A stretch of 64,000 nt of DNA from Leclercia sp. S52 (GTDB taxonomy: Bacteria; Pseudomonadota; Gammaproteobacteria; Enterobacterales; Enterobacteriaceae), in contig NZ_CP152474.1 of the NCBI RefSeq assembly GCF_039727615.1, positions 620,001 through 684,000 on the forward strand, in the 5' to 3' direction. Each line of letters begins with the position of its first letter. Within the stretch, counting starts at the first letter, position 1. Under the pieces are notes generated by a model. The model did no database searches and had not been told where the DNA came from. It was given only the letters and a program-made list of their open reading frames with translations. The position numbers and the translations under genes are program-made. Of this stretch, positions 25,901 through 37,215 are shown one piece after another.

Positions 25901-27565
25901 ATGTTAAATCGTATCAAGATTGTTACCAGCTTATTGCTGGTATTGGTTATTTTTGGCCTTTTACAACTCACATCCGGTGGTCTTTTCTTTAATGCCCTGA
26001 AGCATGACAAAGAAAACTTCACCGTTCTGCAAACCATTCGTCAGCAACAATCCACGCTTAACGGCAGCTGGGTGGCGTTGCTGCAAACCCGTAACACCCT
26101 GAACCGCGCGGGCATCCGCTACATGATGGATCAGAACAACATCGGTAGCGGCGCGACCGTAAACGATCTGATGCAAATTGCTTCTGCTTCCCTGAAGCAG
26201 GCGGAAAAAAACTGGGCGGAGTACGAAGCCCTGCCGCGCGACCCGCGTCAGAGTGAAGGTGCCGCGCTGGAAATCAAACGTAACTACGATATCTATCATG
26301 GTGCGCTGGCCGAGCTGATCCAGCTCCTGGGTGCGGGCAAGATCAACGAGTTCTTCGATCAGCCGACCCAGGGCTATCAGGACGGCTTTGAGAAGCAGTA
26401 CGTTAACTATCTGCAGCAGAACGATCATCTGTATCAGACCGCTGTCGATGACAGCAACAGCTCCTACAGCCAGGCTGTCTGGATCCTGTTAAGCGTGCTG
26501 ATCCTGGTGCTGGTGGTAATCGTTGCCGTCTGGGGTGGCATCCGTCACGCCCTGATCGTGCCGCTGAACCGCCTGACCGACAGCATTCGTCATATCGCCA
26601 GCGGCGACCTGGTGAAACGCATCGAGGTGGAAGGTTCCAACGAGATGGGCCAACTGGCCGACACGCTGCGTCATATGCAGGCTGAGCTGATGCGTACCGT
26701 GGGCGACGTGCGTAATGGCGCCAATGCCATTTACAGCGGCGCGAGCGAAATCTCCATGGGCAACAACGATCTCTCCTCCCGTACCGAGCAGCAGGCGGCC
26801 TCGCTGGAAGAGACCGCAGCCAGCATGGAAGAGCTGACCGCGACCGTGAAGCAGAACGCCGAGAACGCCCGTCAGGCGAGCCATCTGGCGCTGAGCGCGT
26901 CCGAAACCGCGCAGAAAGGCGGTAAAGTGGTGGATAACGTGGTGCAGACCATGCGTGACATCGCTGGCAGTTCGCAGAAGATTGCCGACATCATCAGCGT
27001 GATCGACGGTATTGCCTTCCAGACCAACATCCTGGCGCTGAACGCCGCGGTGGAAGCCGCGCGTGCCGGTGAGCAGGGTCGTGGCTTTGCGGTGGTTGCC
27101 GGTGAAGTGCGTAACCTGGCCCAGCGCAGTGCCCAGGCCGCTCGCGAGATCAAGAGCCTGATTGAAGACTCCGTGGGTCGCGTTGAGCTGGGTTCTACTC
27201 TGGTTGAAAGCGCCGGTGAAACCATGGGTGAGATCGTCAGCGCGGTCACCCGCGTGACCGACATCATGGGCGAAATCGCCTCTGCTTCCGACGAGCAGAG
27301 CCGCGGTATCGACCAGGTGGGTCTGGCGGTTGCCGAGATGGATCGCGTCACGCAGCAGAACGCCTCCCTGGTGCAGGAATCTGCGGCAGCGGCAGCGGCA
27401 CTGGAAGAGCAGGCGAGCCGCCTGACTCAGGCCGTGGCGGTGTTCCGTATTCAGCAGGAGCAGCAGAAAGCCCGCGCGCACGCGGCGGTGAAGACCGTTG
27501 CATCGCCGGTAACGACGCGTAAAGCGGCCGTTTCCGACAGCGGTGATAACTGGGAAACCTTCTGA
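25901..27565 (+). CDS. tsr: Methyl-accepting chemotaxis protein I, serine receptor
   Basis: The 554-residue chemoreceptor has TM1 at about 8-30, a periplasmic four-helix ligand domain, TM2 at about 192-213, a HAMP domain and a cytoplasmic signalling tip ([28 protein letters not shown] region). It ends in NWETF, the CheR/CheB docking pentapeptide of high-abundance receptors. The ligand-domain sequence RAGIRYMMD resembles Tsr rather than Tar. It is likely transcribed from the FliA promoter just upstream, so expression follows flagellar synthesis. Confidence 0.94.
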   Translation: MLNRIKIVTSLLLVLVIFGLLQLTSGGLFFNALKHDKENFTVLQTIRQQQSTLNGSWVALLQTRNTLNRAGIRYMMDQNNIGSGATVNDLMQIASASLKQAEKNWAEYEALPRDPRQSEGAALEIKRNYDIYHGALAELIQLLGAGKINEFFDQPTQGYQDGFEKQYVNYLQQNDHLYQTAVDDSNSSYSQAVWILLSVLILVLVVIVAVWGGIRHALIVPLNRLTDSIRHIASGDLVKRIEVEGSNEMGQLADTLRHMQAELMRTVGDVRNGANAIYSGASEISMGNNDLSSRTEQQAASLEETAASMEELTATVKQNAENARQASHLALSASETAQKGGKVVDNVVQTMRDIAGSSQKIADIISVIDGIAFQTNILALNAAVEAARAGEQGRGFAVVAGEVRNLAQRSAQAAREIKSLIEDSVGRVELGSTLVESAGETMGEIVSAVTRVTDIMGEIASASDEQSRGIDQVGLAVAEMDRVTQQNASLVQESAAAAAALEEQASRLTQAVAVFRIQQEQQKARAHAAVKTVASPVTTRKAAVSDSGDNWETF

Positions 27566-27570
27566 TGTAA

Positions 27571-27602
27571 AAAGCGCCCTGTTCAGGCAGGGCGCTGTTT
27601 TC
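27571..27602 (+). terminator. Terminator of tsr
   Basis: AGCGCCCTG and CAGGGCGCT form a 9-bp stem with loop TTCAGG, flanked by A5 and followed by GTTTT. Confidence 0.85.
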
Positions 27603-27671
27603 GCCGGGTGGCGGCTTCGCCTAACCCGGCCTGCAAGACCGTAGGCCCGTGCAAGCGAAGCGCCGCCGGGC
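27602..27671. repeat. REP pair between tsr and opgB
   Basis: Two inverted GCCGGGTGGCGGCTTCGC-type units lie between convergent genes. Confidence 0.8.
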
Positions 27672-27695
27672 AATTCCCGAGAATCTCTCCTGTAA

Positions 27696-29990
27696 TCAGC
27701 CTTCCGCGTTCACCACTTTGATCTCCACCATGCCGATCCCCAGCTGACGCGGGGAGTGACCGAGGATATTCCCCTCGTTGGTGGACTCCGGCGCAGGCGG
27801 CACAATCACCAGCGTGCTGCTGTGCGACGGGTTGTCGAAGTGCAGCGTGGTGGTGGTCACGTCGTTGCCGAGGGTCAGGGTCTGTTCAGCGTTGCCAATG
27901 CGCACCGGAATCGGTTTATTGGCGTTCGGCCCCCAGGCTTTGGCGGTGATCACCAGGTCGAATTTCGCCGGCAGCGGCTGGTTGTATTCGATCTTCACCT
28001 CATCCCCCAGCTGGGCATTAGACCAGCGTCCCCAGGATTCCGGGCGGGAAATGCCGCTGAACTGCTTCACCTCTTCCGGCGCACCGGCCACGTTAAAGAC
28101 GAAGCTGTCGGCTTTATAGCGGATATCGTTGTCGGAGACTTTCAGCATATCGACGTTGCGCTGATAGCGGTCGGTACTGATCACGGTATCTTTAAAGGCG
28201 GTTTTGCCTTTCCACTGTGCTTTATCGACGTGCTGCACTGTCTGCTCGCCGCCCAGCTGGCCCTGAGAAACACACCAGTCGGTGGAGAGCGCCAGCGGCT
28301 GCGACCATAGCTGACCCATCTTGTAGCAGCGATCGACCCAGACGAAGTTATCCCGTGGGGCGAAGTCGGCCAGCTGGTAGCGCAGCGGGGCGGAGTATTC
28401 GCTTTCCGGCAGCGGTTCGACCCGCTTGTCGGAGACGCGCAACAGCAGCGGCAGACGGAAATGGCTCCCGGAGAAGGCCATCATGTTTTTTTGGCTGTCG
28501 ATAGTGAAGTCTTTCAGCTCTTTCGGGAAATTCCACAGGCGGATAACGTCCGGTTTCCACGCCAGCACTTTTTCCTTCATGTTGAGGAACACTTCGGACA
28601 GCGACTGCCCGGAAAGGCTGCTGCGCCCGAGGCCGATAAAGTTATCCCCGCCGAGAATATCCAGCACCGTTGCGCCGTTATCCATGGTGTTGCGCTTCAC
28701 GGCCATCACCTCCTGCTGAGGTTTATCGCCACGCAGGACAAAGAACAGGTTGCTGCGATCCTGTTTGTTCAGCGCATCCCAGGCGGTATTTTTCATCGCC
28801 AGATGGTCGGAAGAGACCACGATCACCGTGTTTTTGAAGTACGGCGAGGCTTTGATTTTTTCGATCAGCGCCGCGATATGCTCCTGGCTACAGCCCACCG
28901 CGCTGAACGACTGGTTCGGTTTGCCGTCAATGGCATAGCTCTTGCGCTGGCAGGTGCGGGAGATAAAGCCATCCGGGTGGTGAGTGTCCACCGTCAGGGC
29001 AAACAGCGAGAAACGCTTGCCGGACTGCGACAGCTCCTCGAATTTTTTCCAGGTTTCATCCAGCACCGTGTCGTCGTAGAAGCCCCAGTCGTTGCGGTAA
29101 GCGGGGTCTGCAACGGTGGTTTTTAACTCTTCCGCGCCGTAGAGATGGTCAAAGCCGTGGGACTGCAGGAACACGTCTTTCCCGGCGAAGCGCAGGTTGG
29201 CACCCTGCATGAAGTAGTTCTCGTACCCGGAGTTCTTCAGGATATCGCCAAGGCAGATGTTCTGCGGGAAGAAGCTGGAAACCGAGGCCGAGGCGTTACC
29301 TTCAAAGGGGGCAAACAGCGGGATGCCGCACTGGGAGGCGACCATCCCGGCGATGGTGTAGTCGGTGCCCGGCAGCTGTGCGGTGTGGCTGAAATCGATC
29401 CCTTCGTTTTTGATAGCGCCCAGCTCCGGGGCCAGATCCGGGAAGGCGTCGTTATCGAAATAGGTCCGCTCCAGGCTCTCGCCGTAGATATAGACGAGGT
29501 TCAGCTTCGGGTTGGGAATGGTTTTACCCGGCTCTTTGTAATAAGCCGCGAAGTCGGGATCGCCGTCGCGCGACTGGGATTTTACCAGCTCGGTGATCTG
29601 ATGAAACGCCGGGCTGGCGTCCACCGAGGCGAGCGCCAGCACCAGCGCCAGCAGGCTATAGCCGAGGTGGTGCGGATGATGACGGCGGCGGCGCAGGATC
29701 CAGCCCAGCAGGGCAAACACGCCCACCAGCGCAACCACCACGCCAAGGCCCGGAAGTATGTACTTACTAACCCCGGCGCCGGTCAGGCTGTTGGTCAGGG
29801 TATAGAGGACAGCATCGTTAATACCATCCCCGGTAAAATAGTCGCTGGCGTAGAGGGTAATGTTTAAAACGACAAAAAGCCCCAGCACCAGAAGGGTGAC
29901 GGCAAACCACCAGGGATTACGTCCCGCCTTGCGGGAATAAATAACCACCGAGGCGAGAAACAGGGCAAGAGAAATTAATTCTGACAACAA
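27696..29990 (-). CDS. opgB: Phosphatidylglycerol-membrane-oligosaccharide glycerophosphotransferase
   Basis: The 764-residue protein has about four N-terminal membrane helices and a large periplasmic sulfatase-type domain ([15 protein letters not shown] with the catalytic Thr/Ser region, then [10 protein letters not shown]). OpgB (MdoB) transfers phosphoglycerol from phosphatidylglycerol to osmoregulated periplasmic glucans. The length is one residue longer than E. coli OpgB. It stands alone, convergent to tsr, with AT-rich promoter sequence upstream (29991-30130). Confidence 0.94.
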   Translation of the reverse strand: MLSELISLALFLASVVIYSRKAGRNPWWFAVTLLVLGLFVVLNITLYASDYFTGDGINDAVLYTLTNSLTGAGVSKYILPGLGVVVALVGVFALLGWILRRRRHHPHHLGYSLLALVLALASVDASPAFHQITELVKSQSRDGDPDFAAYYKEPGKTIPNPKLNLVYIYGESLERTYFDNDAFPDLAPELGAIKNEGIDFSHTAQLPGTDYTIAGMVASQCGIPLFAPFEGNASASVSSFFPQNICLGDILKNSGYENYFMQGANLRFAGKDVFLQSHGFDHLYGAEELKTTVADPAYRNDWGFYDDTVLDETWKKFEELSQSGKRFSLFALTVDTHHPDGFISRTCQRKSYAIDGKPNQSFSAVGCSQEHIAALIEKIKASPYFKNTVIVVSSDHLAMKNTAWDALNKQDRSNLFFVLRGDKPQQEVMAVKRNTMDNGATVLDILGGDNFIGLGRSSLSGQSLSEVFLNMKEKVLAWKPDVIRLWNFPKELKDFTIDSQKNMMAFSGSHFRLPLLLRVSDKRVEPLPESEYSAPLRYQLADFAPRDNFVWVDRCYKMGQLWSQPLALSTDWCVSQGQLGGEQTVQHVDKAQWKGKTAFKDTVISTDRYQRNVDMLKVSDNDIRYKADSFVFNVAGAPEEVKQFSGISRPESWGRWSNAQLGDEVKIEYNQPLPAKFDLVITAKAWGPNANKPIPVRIGNAEQTLTLGNDVTTTTLHFDNPSHSSTLVIVPPAPESTNEGNILGHSPRQLGIGMVEIKVVNAEG

Positions 29991-30167
29991 CTTATCCTCA
30001 GTAAGGGCAGTCGCTGGTTAGCGGACTAACTGTATAATTTTTGGGTTATACAATGTAATGGCGATGCCATTTAGCTGCAATTGTAGTGTCACGTAATTGT
30101 GCTGTTGTTAGGATTTGGTTTAGAAAACGCAATGTTTGACGGGCGTCGCTTTACGCGGAAGGGCCAG

Positions 30168-30191
30168 GCGCCGCGGCTCTCGTCGCGGCGC
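30168..30191 (-). terminator. Perfect 8-bp GC hairpin after yjjA
   Basis: GCGCCGCG and CGCGGCGC flank an 8-base loop, 8 bases after the yjjA stop. There is no T-run, so it may act as an RNA-stability or Rho-linked structure rather than a classical terminator. Confidence 0.4.
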
Positions 30192-30198
30192 AGGAGGA

Positions 30199-30699
30199 TC
30201 AGGAGATAAAGCTGAGTCCCTGTTTCAGAACAAAATCACAGGCCTGGGCTTTGACCTTCTTCGCCAGCGGCGTGTTGCCGATGGTTTCCAGATTCAGCTG
30301 TTCGCCGTTACTGGCATTCAGCAGACCCTGGATCCCTTCCAGATAGTTGGTGTCCTGCTGCTGCTCTTGCGGGGTATCCAGCCCCAGTTTCCCCAGCACC
30401 TGATTTTTAATGTTGGTGGCATCGGTCATCGAGGCCAGCTTCTCTTTGGCGCAGTATTCGAGGATCCCGGCTGCGTTATTCATGTTGCTGGCGCTGAGCG
30501 ACTCGGTGCCGCTGTTGAGCAGGCCGGTCAGCGAGGAGAGGGAGAGACCGCCGTTCTGGGACGTGGTGGTGCTGCTGTTGCCCGCGCTAAGCTGGCTGGC
30601 GGCGCTGTTGAGCGTATCCTGCCAGGAGGAGGCCGCCTGTGCCGCACCGGTGACCAGCAGGGCGCTTACTGCGGCGCTGAGAAGAAAATGTGTTTTCAT
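30199..30699 (-). CDS. yjjA: DUF2501 periplasmic protein YjjA
   Basis: Start ATG 30699 (MKTHFLLSAAVSALLVTG) gives a signal peptide ending AQA-ASSW. The 166-residue protein has a Ser/Thr/Gln-rich N-terminal part and a conserved C-terminal part with two cysteines (EYCAKEKLAS and KAQACDFVLKQ). Position between opgB and dnaC matches E. coli yjjA. Function is unknown in the family. An upstream ATG at 30762 would add 21 residues before the signal peptide and is unlikely. Confidence 0.88.
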   Translation of the reverse strand: MKTHFLLSAAVSALLVTGAAQAASSWQDTLNSAASQLSAGNSSTTTSQNGGLSLSSLTGLLNSGTESLSASNMNNAAGILEYCAKEKLASMTDATNIKNQVLGKLGLDTPQEQQQDTNYLEGIQGLLNASNGEQLNLETIGNTPLAKKVKAQACDFVLKQGLSFIS

Positions 30700-30783
30700 A
30701 GGAGCTACTCTGTCGATTGCCCGCCGGGGCGGATTGGCTGGCAGTATAAACCCGCGCGGCACCCGACTTCCCGGGAAAATATC

Positions 30784-31521
30784 CTAATACTCTTTACCGG
30801 TAACGCGGCTGCGATAGCTTTCCCAGTCAAAAATCACATACAGGCTGTTGCCGAGCTTCATACGATCCATTACGCGCTCGCCCAGCAGGCGGGTCATCTC
30901 ATCCACGTTATGGTTGGTGAGCATGCCGGTCGGGCGCTTGGAGGAGGAGCGACGGTCGACGATCTGGTTGATGATCACTTTTTCATAGCGCGATTCGGTC
31001 TGGACGCCGATCTCGTCAATCACCAGCAGATCCACGTTACTCAGATCGTTCAGCAGCTGCTCTTCGCTGGTTTCCCGGTTGCTGAAGGTGTCTTTCATCG
31101 CCGACATGATGTCGGCCACGGTGATAATCAGCACCGATTTGCCGCGCAGCAGCAGCTCGTTACAGATGGCCGCCGCGAGGTGGTTTTTGCCGGTGCCCGG
31201 CTTGCCGCTGAAGATAAAGCTGGCGATGTTGCCGTCGAACTCTTCTACGTACTGGCGCGCCTGTTGCAGGGCTTTTAGCTGCCCCTGGCTCTCGACCTTG
31301 TAGTTGTCGAAGGAGCAGTTCTGATGCAGGGGACGAATGCCGGAGCGGTTAAAGGTGCGCTGCATTTTCATGGCGCGGTTTTCCCGGGCCAGCGCCGCGG
31401 CGCGGATCTCGCCCTGCTCCTTCTGCCATGCCAGCAGCTCTTCGCCGGTGGTAAAGGCCGGTTTGACGTTGGCGGGCATCATCTTTTGCAGACGTTTCAT
31501 CAGTTCGCCGAACTCTTTCAT
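30784..31521 (-). CDS. dnaC: DNA replication protein, helicase loader
   Basis: The 245-residue AAA+ protein loads DnaB helicase at oriC and at restart sites. The N-terminal helicase-binding region is [16 protein letters not shown]; Walker A is SGKPGTGKN at about 105-113 (the N in place of S/T is typical of DnaC) and Walker B is LLVIDEIG. Its ATG overlaps the dnaT stop by four bases. Confidence 0.96.
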   Translation of the reverse strand: MKEFGELMKRLQKMMPANVKPAFTTGEELLAWQKEQGEIRAAALARENRAMKMQRTFNRSGIRPLHQNCSFDNYKVESQGQLKALQQARQYVEEFDGNIASFIFSGKPGTGKNHLAAAICNELLLRGKSVLIITVADIMSAMKDTFSNRETSEEQLLNDLSNVDLLVIDEIGVQTESRYEKVIINQIVDRRSSSKRPTGMLTNHNVDEMTRLLGERVMDRMKLGNSLYVIFDWESYRSRVTGKEY

Positions 31522-32063
31522 TTGGCACCTCGGAATCCGTGGGGGATCTGTTTATCCGGTTCTGAAAAGGCATTCACGTCGCGTTTTGGCTGTGTGCCGC
31601 TGCTGGCGCGGTTGATCTGCACGCTGCGGGCCAGCTTTTGCTGCCACTGAATATGATGGAAGACTTTGCCTTCCGCCTGCCAGTAGGCAGTGAAGGCGGC
31701 CAGCTCTTCCGGGGCAACAGGTTGGGTGAGGGCGATGCCCCACAGCGCCGCCTGGCGTTGAAAATCGGGATCGGGCTGCCAGCCGTTATACATGGCGAAT
31801 TTGCCCATCGGCACGGCAACCGGCGCGCTGGTGGGTTCCTCGAAGAATTGCGTATCCAGAGTGACATCGCTGGTTGGGCGCGACAGGCGCGCTTCCAGCT
31901 CCAGCAGCTGCGCCAGACGCTGTGGCGTGATGGCATAAAAAGCCGGCGCGTTATCGGCAAAAACGGCGACAGTACCGCCTTCAGCATTGGCCAGCACGCC
32001 GCGGGGATCGTGCATAAAGGCATCAATGCCAGTGACGCTGGTGGTCAGGATTCTGGAGGACAT
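31518..32063 (-). CDS. dnaT: Primosomal protein DnaT (protein i)
   Basis: The 181-residue primosome component is needed with PriB and PriC for replication restart. Conserved [12 protein letters not shown]...W and [16 protein letters not shown] lie in the DNA-binding C-terminal half. The length is near 179 of E. coli. It forms an operon with dnaC through an ATGA overlap. Confidence 0.95.
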   Translation of the reverse strand: MSSRILTTSVTGIDAFMHDPRGVLANAEGGTVAVFADNAPAFYAITPQRLAQLLELEARLSRPTSDVTLDTQFFEEPTSAPVAVPMGKFAMYNGWQPDPDFQRQAALWGIALTQPVAPEELAAFTAYWQAEGKVFHHIQWQQKLARSVQINRASSGTQPKRDVNAFSEPDKQIPHGFRGAK

Positions 32064-32167
32064 AATACTTCTCTACTGGATTACTGCGGACGTGATATGG
32101 GCTTATGGTAGCACAGAGAGGAGGGGGCAGGCAGGGGTCTGATACCCGCTCCCTGCTCCCCTGAAAA

Positions 32168-32596
32168 TCAGGAGATAACGTTCAGCGTCACGTCAATGTT
32201 ATTGCGGGTGGCGTTGGAGTACGGGCAGACAATATGCGCCGCATCGACCAGCTTTTTCGCCTCGGCGGCGTCCATCCCCGGCAGATGAATATTCAGCTTC
32301 GCTTCGATACCAAACCCGGTCGGCAGCGGGCCGATCCCTACTTCTCCTTCGATAAAGGCATCCTGCGGCATGGTGATTTTGTCGCGGTTAGCCACAAACT
32401 TCATCGCGCCGAGGAAACAGGCCGAATAGCCGGCGGCAAACAGCTGTTCCGGGTTGGTCACTTCACCGCCCGCGCCGCCCATCTCTTTGGGGACACCCAG
32501 TTTGACATCCAGAACGCCGTCGGACGATGTCGCGCGGCCATCACGGCCCCCGGTGGCTTTGGCTTTGGCGGTATAGACAACTTTCTCTAAAGACAT
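32168..32596 (-). CDS. ohr: Organic hydroperoxide resistance protein, Ohr/OsmC family
   Basis: The 142-residue thiol peroxidase has both reactive cysteines of Ohr: [10 protein letters not shown] at about residues 58-67 and [13 protein letters not shown] near residue 124. Ohr reduces organic and lipid hydroperoxides using dihydrolipoyl-type reductants. It sits 32 bases after a TetR-family gene in the same direction, an apparent two-gene operon inserted between dnaT and yjjB relative to E. coli K-12. Confidence 0.93.
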   Translation of the reverse strand: MSLEKVVYTAKAKATGGRDGRATSSDGVLDVKLGVPKEMGGAGGEVTNPEQLFAAGYSACFLGAMKFVANRDKITMPQDAFIEGEVGIGPLPTGFGIEAKLNIHLPGMDAAEAKKLVDAAHIVCPYSNATRNNIDVTLNVIS

Positions 32597-32628
32597 GTTG
32601 GGATCCTTATCTCAGGGTTGTGTGCAAG

Positions 32629-33270
32629 CTATGGACAGGTATAACGCAAGGCAACCTGAACCGCCATCTTTCGGTAGTGCTGGCGCTGGGCCTGCTCATC
32701 GGCCCCGTCTTCAAACAGCAGGGTGAAGGTGTAGCTATTGGCCACATAGTGAAAGCTGAAGCTGCTGATCAGGCGGTGCAGATCCCGGGCGTTGACCGTC
32801 TGGTTAAACAGCTGCTTCGCTTTGCCGCGCTCAAGGATAGTTTCCAGCAATTCCAGCGCGCTGCGGTTCACCTGGCGCAGCAGCGCCGACTGCTGCATAA
32901 ACCGCCCGCGCTGCATGTTCTCCATGCAGATAATGCGGATGTAGTCCGGGTGATCAGCGTGATAATCAAAGGTGGTTTCGACCAGATGCACCAGGGCTTC
33001 AAGCGGCGGCAGCGCATCCAGACTGAGCTGCTTTTCACTGGCGCGGATCTGGGTGTAGACATACTCCAGTACCAGCAGATAAAGGTTTTCTTTGGTTTTG
33101 AAGTGATACACCACCATGCGTTTGGTGGTGCCTGCTTTCTCGGCAATCTGCTCCATGCGCGCGCCGTTCAGTCCGTACTCGGCAAACAGCGAGAGGGCGC
33201 TGAGAAAAATTTTGTCTTTCAGGCGGGATCCGTCGCTGTTTTCTGCGTGTTCGCTGTCAGGGGTAGACAC
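32629..33270 (-). CDS. TetR/AcrR-family transcriptional regulator
   Basis: The 213-residue protein has a TetR helix-turn-helix at about 17-60 (LSLFAEYGLNGARMEQIAEKAGTTKRMVVYHFKTKENLY pattern) and a helical ligand domain resembling the RutR/NicS-type C-terminal region. It lies immediately upstream of ohr. Known ohr regulators are MarR-type OhrR, so a TetR partner is unusual; it may control ohr and itself, though this is inference from position. Confidence 0.85.
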   Translation of the reverse strand: MSTPDSEHAENSDGSRLKDKIFLSALSLFAEYGLNGARMEQIAEKAGTTKRMVVYHFKTKENLYLLVLEYVYTQIRASEKQLSLDALPPLEALVHLVETTFDYHADHPDYIRIICMENMQRGRFMQQSALLRQVNRSALELLETILERGKAKQLFNQTVNARDLHRLISSFSFHYVANSYTFTLLFEDGADEQAQRQHYRKMAVQVALRYTCP

Positions 33271-33336
33271 ATCCGTTCCTTACTTGGCCACAAGAGAACA
33301 GAGGATTATCGCCACGCAGGCGGGATAACACAACTC

Positions 33337-34577
<1,241 letters not shown>

Positions 34578-35013
34578 CTGTTGCCCTGAGGAGAGAGTGA
34601 CGGTTGGATGTTTAGAAGGGTTACTTTTAGCACACAACCCGGTGAGGCTTGCTCTGGGTTAGATCAAGGTTTAAGCAGATTACCGCTGGCTGAAAACGGA
34701 AGAGTGGAACGACTAATTATTAATTATTATGGGTTTTATATTTATATAGTTAGATTTTTTATATTTAGAATATCTAACGTGCTGTTGTGGATAATATCAC
34801 GGCTAAGGGATTAACATTTAATGCTATTTTTGCGATATTAATGCCGGTTTTGGCGGTGTATAAATTTGTGATGCTGGTTCTTATCGCACTCTCATTTCGC
34901 TCAGCTAATGAAAAAGGAAAAACATTACATTTTTACGTCGCCCTGTAAAAGACGCGGGTATTTCAAATGGATGAAAGACGTGGAATGATTTTATGAATGG
35001 ATTCGGAGCGCCA
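34578..35013. other. AT-rich intergenic region between yjjP and yjjQ
   Basis: These 436 bases contain very AT-rich stretches around 34710-34790, the kind of sequence H-NS silences; in E. coli yjjQ-bglJ is H-NS-repressed and LeuO-activated. GTTAGAT (34749-34755) and ATCTAAC (34772-34778) are perfect inverted arms 16 bases apart. The divergent promoters must lie here. No gene is seen. Confidence 0.6.
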
Positions 35014-35745
35014 ATGCCGTCTATAAGTTGTAAAAGCGCAATAATAATCAGCAAATCACCCATAATGCAAACCGGTCTCGGTAGCATTATGTCTCGTTAT
35101 TTCCCGGACTATGAACGCGCATTTAGCCGGTCTCAGGAAGAGCTGACGCTGCTTCAATTACGCCGCGCCATCGTGGTTATCGTGGATATGTCAGGCGATC
35201 AGCGCAACGCGCGTACCCTCTGCGAACAGTATTACAGACTACAAAATCAGTATCGGGAAATTCACTGGATTTATTTGGTTCCGCGCGCCATTTATCCCCT
35301 CGCCGTCGAACTCTTAATGCGGCCAGAAAGTACGTTGCTTTCCGATATAGAGCCCATTGAAAGCGTGGTGAACGCTATTCGATCCGGGAGTGAACATGCG
35401 GAACGTATTAGTCAGACATTGTTGAAACCCGAGCCGGAAGAGCTTTATGACAATCAGGATGATGTCATGTTGACCTTTTCGGAACGAAAAGTACTGCGCC
35501 TGCTAGGCAAAGGATGGGGAATTAATCAGATCGCGGCATTACTAAAGAAAAGTAATAAAACGGTAAACGCGCAAAAGAACAGCGCCATGAGAAGACTCTC
35601 CTTAACCAGTAATGCCGAAATGTATGCGTGGATTAACAGCACCAAGGGAATGAAAGAGCTGAGTTTATTCTCTGCCTATGGAGAGCAAGACGAATGGAAA
35701 AGAGCGCCGCAAAAAGACATATCGCTATCGTCGAAAAGTGCATGA
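35014..35745 (+). CDS. yjjQ: LuxR-type regulator YjjQ
   Basis: Start ATG 35014 ([14 protein letters not shown]) has CGGAG 6 bases upstream and aligns with E. coli YjjQ; ATG 34993 has no good site. The 243-residue protein has a receiver-like N-terminal part without a clear phosphoacceptor pattern and a C-terminal LuxR helix-turn-helix ([27 protein letters not shown] pattern). YjjQ represses motility and capsule genes in E. coli. The downstream gene overlaps by 52 bases. Confidence 0.9.
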   Translation: MPSISCKSAIIISKSPIMQTGLGSIMSRYFPDYERAFSRSQEELTLLQLRRAIVVIVDMSGDQRNARTLCEQYYRLQNQYREIHWIYLVPRAIYPLAVELLMRPESTLLSDIEPIESVVNAIRSGSEHAERISQTLLKPEPEELYDNQDDVMLTFSERKVLRLLGKGWGINQIAALLKKSNKTVNAQKNSAMRRLSLTSNAEMYAWINSTKGMKELSLFSAYGEQDEWKRAPQKDISLSSKSA

Positions 35746-36380
35746 TGAGTGCTATGGGGCTGAAGCACCTTTTTACCAGCCCCGCATTTAATGGTTACGA
35801 AATACATCTGTTTAATAACATCGCCAGTTTTCAATCCACACTGAATTTCGTCCCGTATGCAACGTTAATTTATTCCCTCTCGGATGAGCGTGAAGAGCGA
35901 CGCAATTGTCTGGTATGTATTAAAGAACTGGCCACTGCCCACGGTACCATTCAGCGCATTGTGCTGGCGTCAGATGAGAAAGAAGCAAGCCTGATGAATC
36001 AGCTTTCCCCTTCACGTCTGCACGGGATCATGCTCAAATCCGATCCGCTGGTCGCTCTGCAGGAGCAGCTGGTCAAACTGCTGAATGAGAACCGCCGGGT
36101 GAATGACAGCATGAACAATCACTGGAATATTCATCGTGGAAGGCTGCTGAGTCCGACCGAACGCGCCATTTTACAGTTTATGTCCTGTGGCTACTCCATC
36201 CAGGACATTGCCACCCGACTGGATCGCAACATCAAAACCATTCGTGCGCATAAATTTAATGCCATGATGAAACTCGGCGTACATTCCGACGTGGGGCTAC
36301 TGGACGCGGCAGATATTCTGACGCATTTCCCCGTGCCCGATCACCGCACGCCGCGCTTCCTTTCCGCACTCCACTCCTGA
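35694..36380 (+). CDS. bglJ: LuxR-type regulator BglJ
   Basis: The 228-residue protein has a C-terminal LuxR domain ([17 protein letters not shown] and [18 protein letters not shown]). BglJ forms heterodimers with RcsB and relieves H-NS silencing of genes such as bgl in E. coli. The N-terminal half is diverged from E. coli BglJ but collinear ([20 protein letters not shown]). Its ATG lies within yjjQ with GGAG about 10 bases before it, so the pair is one operon. Confidence 0.9.
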   Translation: MEKSAAKRHIAIVEKCMMSAMGLKHLFTSPAFNGYEIHLFNNIASFQSTLNFVPYATLIYSLSDEREERRNCLVCIKELATAHGTIQRIVLASDEKEASLMNQLSPSRLHGIMLKSDPLVALQEQLVKLLNENRRVNDSMNNHWNIHRGRLLSPTERAILQFMSCGYSIQDIATRLDRNIKTIRAHKFNAMMKLGVHSDVGLLDAADILTHFPVPDHRTPRFLSALHS

Positions 36381-36394
36381 TCCGCGATACCGCA

Positions 36395-36422
36395 CCTGCG
36401 CCAGACATGGGTCTGGCGCAGG
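36395..36422. terminator. Long hairpin between convergent bglJ and YbaK-like gene
   Basis: A perfect 12-bp stem (CCTGCGCCAGAC / GTCTGGCGCAGG) with loop ATGG. There is no T-run on either side, but its place between convergent stops suggests transcript-end formation. Confidence 0.6.
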
Positions 36423-36424
36423 GC

Positions 36425-36883
36425 TTACAGGCAAACGTCCACCCAGGTCGCTTTGGTCAGTTCGGCCATTCTTTCCGGAGAAATGCGCACCGCGCTGTGT
36501 ATGGCCCCTGCGGCAGGCAGGACTTCGGCATACTGCCTGAGTGAAATATCACAGTAGACCGCCAGCGGATTTTCCAGCCCGAAAGGGCACACGCCGCCGA
36601 CGGGATGCCCGGTTACCGTCACCACCTCATCGCTGCTCAGCATTCGGGCTTTCGAGCCAAAGGTCTGCTTCAGCTTTTTATTATCCAGGCGCGCGTCACC
36701 TTTGGCGACCACCAGGATCACCTCATCTTTAATTTTCAGCGACAGCGTTTTCGCTATCTGACCCGGCGCGACCTTGTGCGCCTCGGCAGCCAGCGCAACG
36801 GTAGCGGTACTTTGACCCAGCTCGATGACTTCAACGTCAGGAGCATGCTCAGCAAAAAACTGGCGCACAGACTGCAAACTCAT
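36425..36883 (-). CDS. YbaK/EbsC-family aminoacyl-tRNA deacylase-like protein
   Basis: The 152-residue protein has the YbaK/ProX editing-domain pattern: lysine in QIAKTLSLK, VAKGDARLDNKKLK, and the GHPVGGVCPFG motif. Family members hydrolyse misacylated tRNA (Cys-tRNAPro, Ala-tRNAPro). It is a free-standing domain, not fused to ProRS. The exact substrate is not determinable here. It is transcribed leftward with AGGAAAC before the ATG. Confidence 0.85.
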   Translation of the reverse strand: MSLQSVRQFFAEHAPDVEVIELGQSTATVALAAEAHKVAPGQIAKTLSLKIKDEVILVVAKGDARLDNKKLKQTFGSKARMLSSDEVVTVTGHPVGGVCPFGLENPLAVYCDISLRQYAEVLPAAGAIHSAVRISPERMAELTKATWVDVCL

Positions 36884-37001
36884 TGTTTCCTCCAGAAAAA
36901 TACTCTGCGTAATCTGTCATATGAAATTATGCTCTGTAAATATTCCCTAAGTAACAAAACTCCAACATCAGCGATTTCTGGATCCTCTTCACAATCACGG
37001 A

Positions 37002-37022
37002 AACCGGTTACAGTAACCGGTT
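37002..37022. promoter_or_regulatory. Operator-like inverted repeat AACCGGTTA-CAG-TAACCGGTT
   Basis: The 9-bp arms are perfect and each contains the palindrome AACCGGTT, a core often seen in LacI/GalR-family operators. It lies about 190 bases before the PTS IIC start; no LacI-type regulator is encoded in the window. Confidence 0.5.
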
Positions 37023-37094
37023 GCAGACCGTGAAGCAGAGATTAATACTGATTACGTCATTTCCCCTGTATCCCATAAATAATAAGAGTCGATT

Positions 37095-37202
37095 ATGAAA
37101 CCTATCCGTTTGAGCAGTACCGCTGGTAAGCGAACCAGCAAGGTGGTGAAAGTGGTATATGGAACACCGTGCGGCGTGTCTGCGCCCGAAACGATCGTCT
37201 GA
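37095..37202 (+). CDS. Possible 35-residue leader peptide or EIIB remnant before PTS IIC
   Basis: ATG 37095 with AAGAG 8 bases upstream gives MKPIRLSSTAGKRTSKVV..., ending TGA at 37202, 13 bases before the IIC start. The pattern I-x-L-x3-AG-x2-TS resembles the start of Lac-family EIIB proteins but lacks the phosphorylated cysteine and stops early. It may be chance, a leader peptide or a decayed EIIB. Confidence 0.3.
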   Translation: MKPIRLSSTAGKRTSKVVKVVYGTPCGVSAPETIV

Positions 37203-37215
37203 CAGGAGAGCCGTT

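Larger units (their letters stand above)
36884..37215. other. Intergenic region upstream of the PTS gene
   Basis: These 332 bases carry a perfect long inverted repeat at 37002-37022 and a possible 35-codon leader ORF at 37095-37202, each listed separately. The remaining bases include the promoter of the leftward YbaK-like gene. No standard gene is seen. Confidence 0.5.

Noticed and set aside
37159..37215. Longer N-terminus for the PTS IIC protein
   Set aside because: The extra 19 residues overlap the leader ORF and lack a ribosome site, whereas ATG 37216 has a good one.
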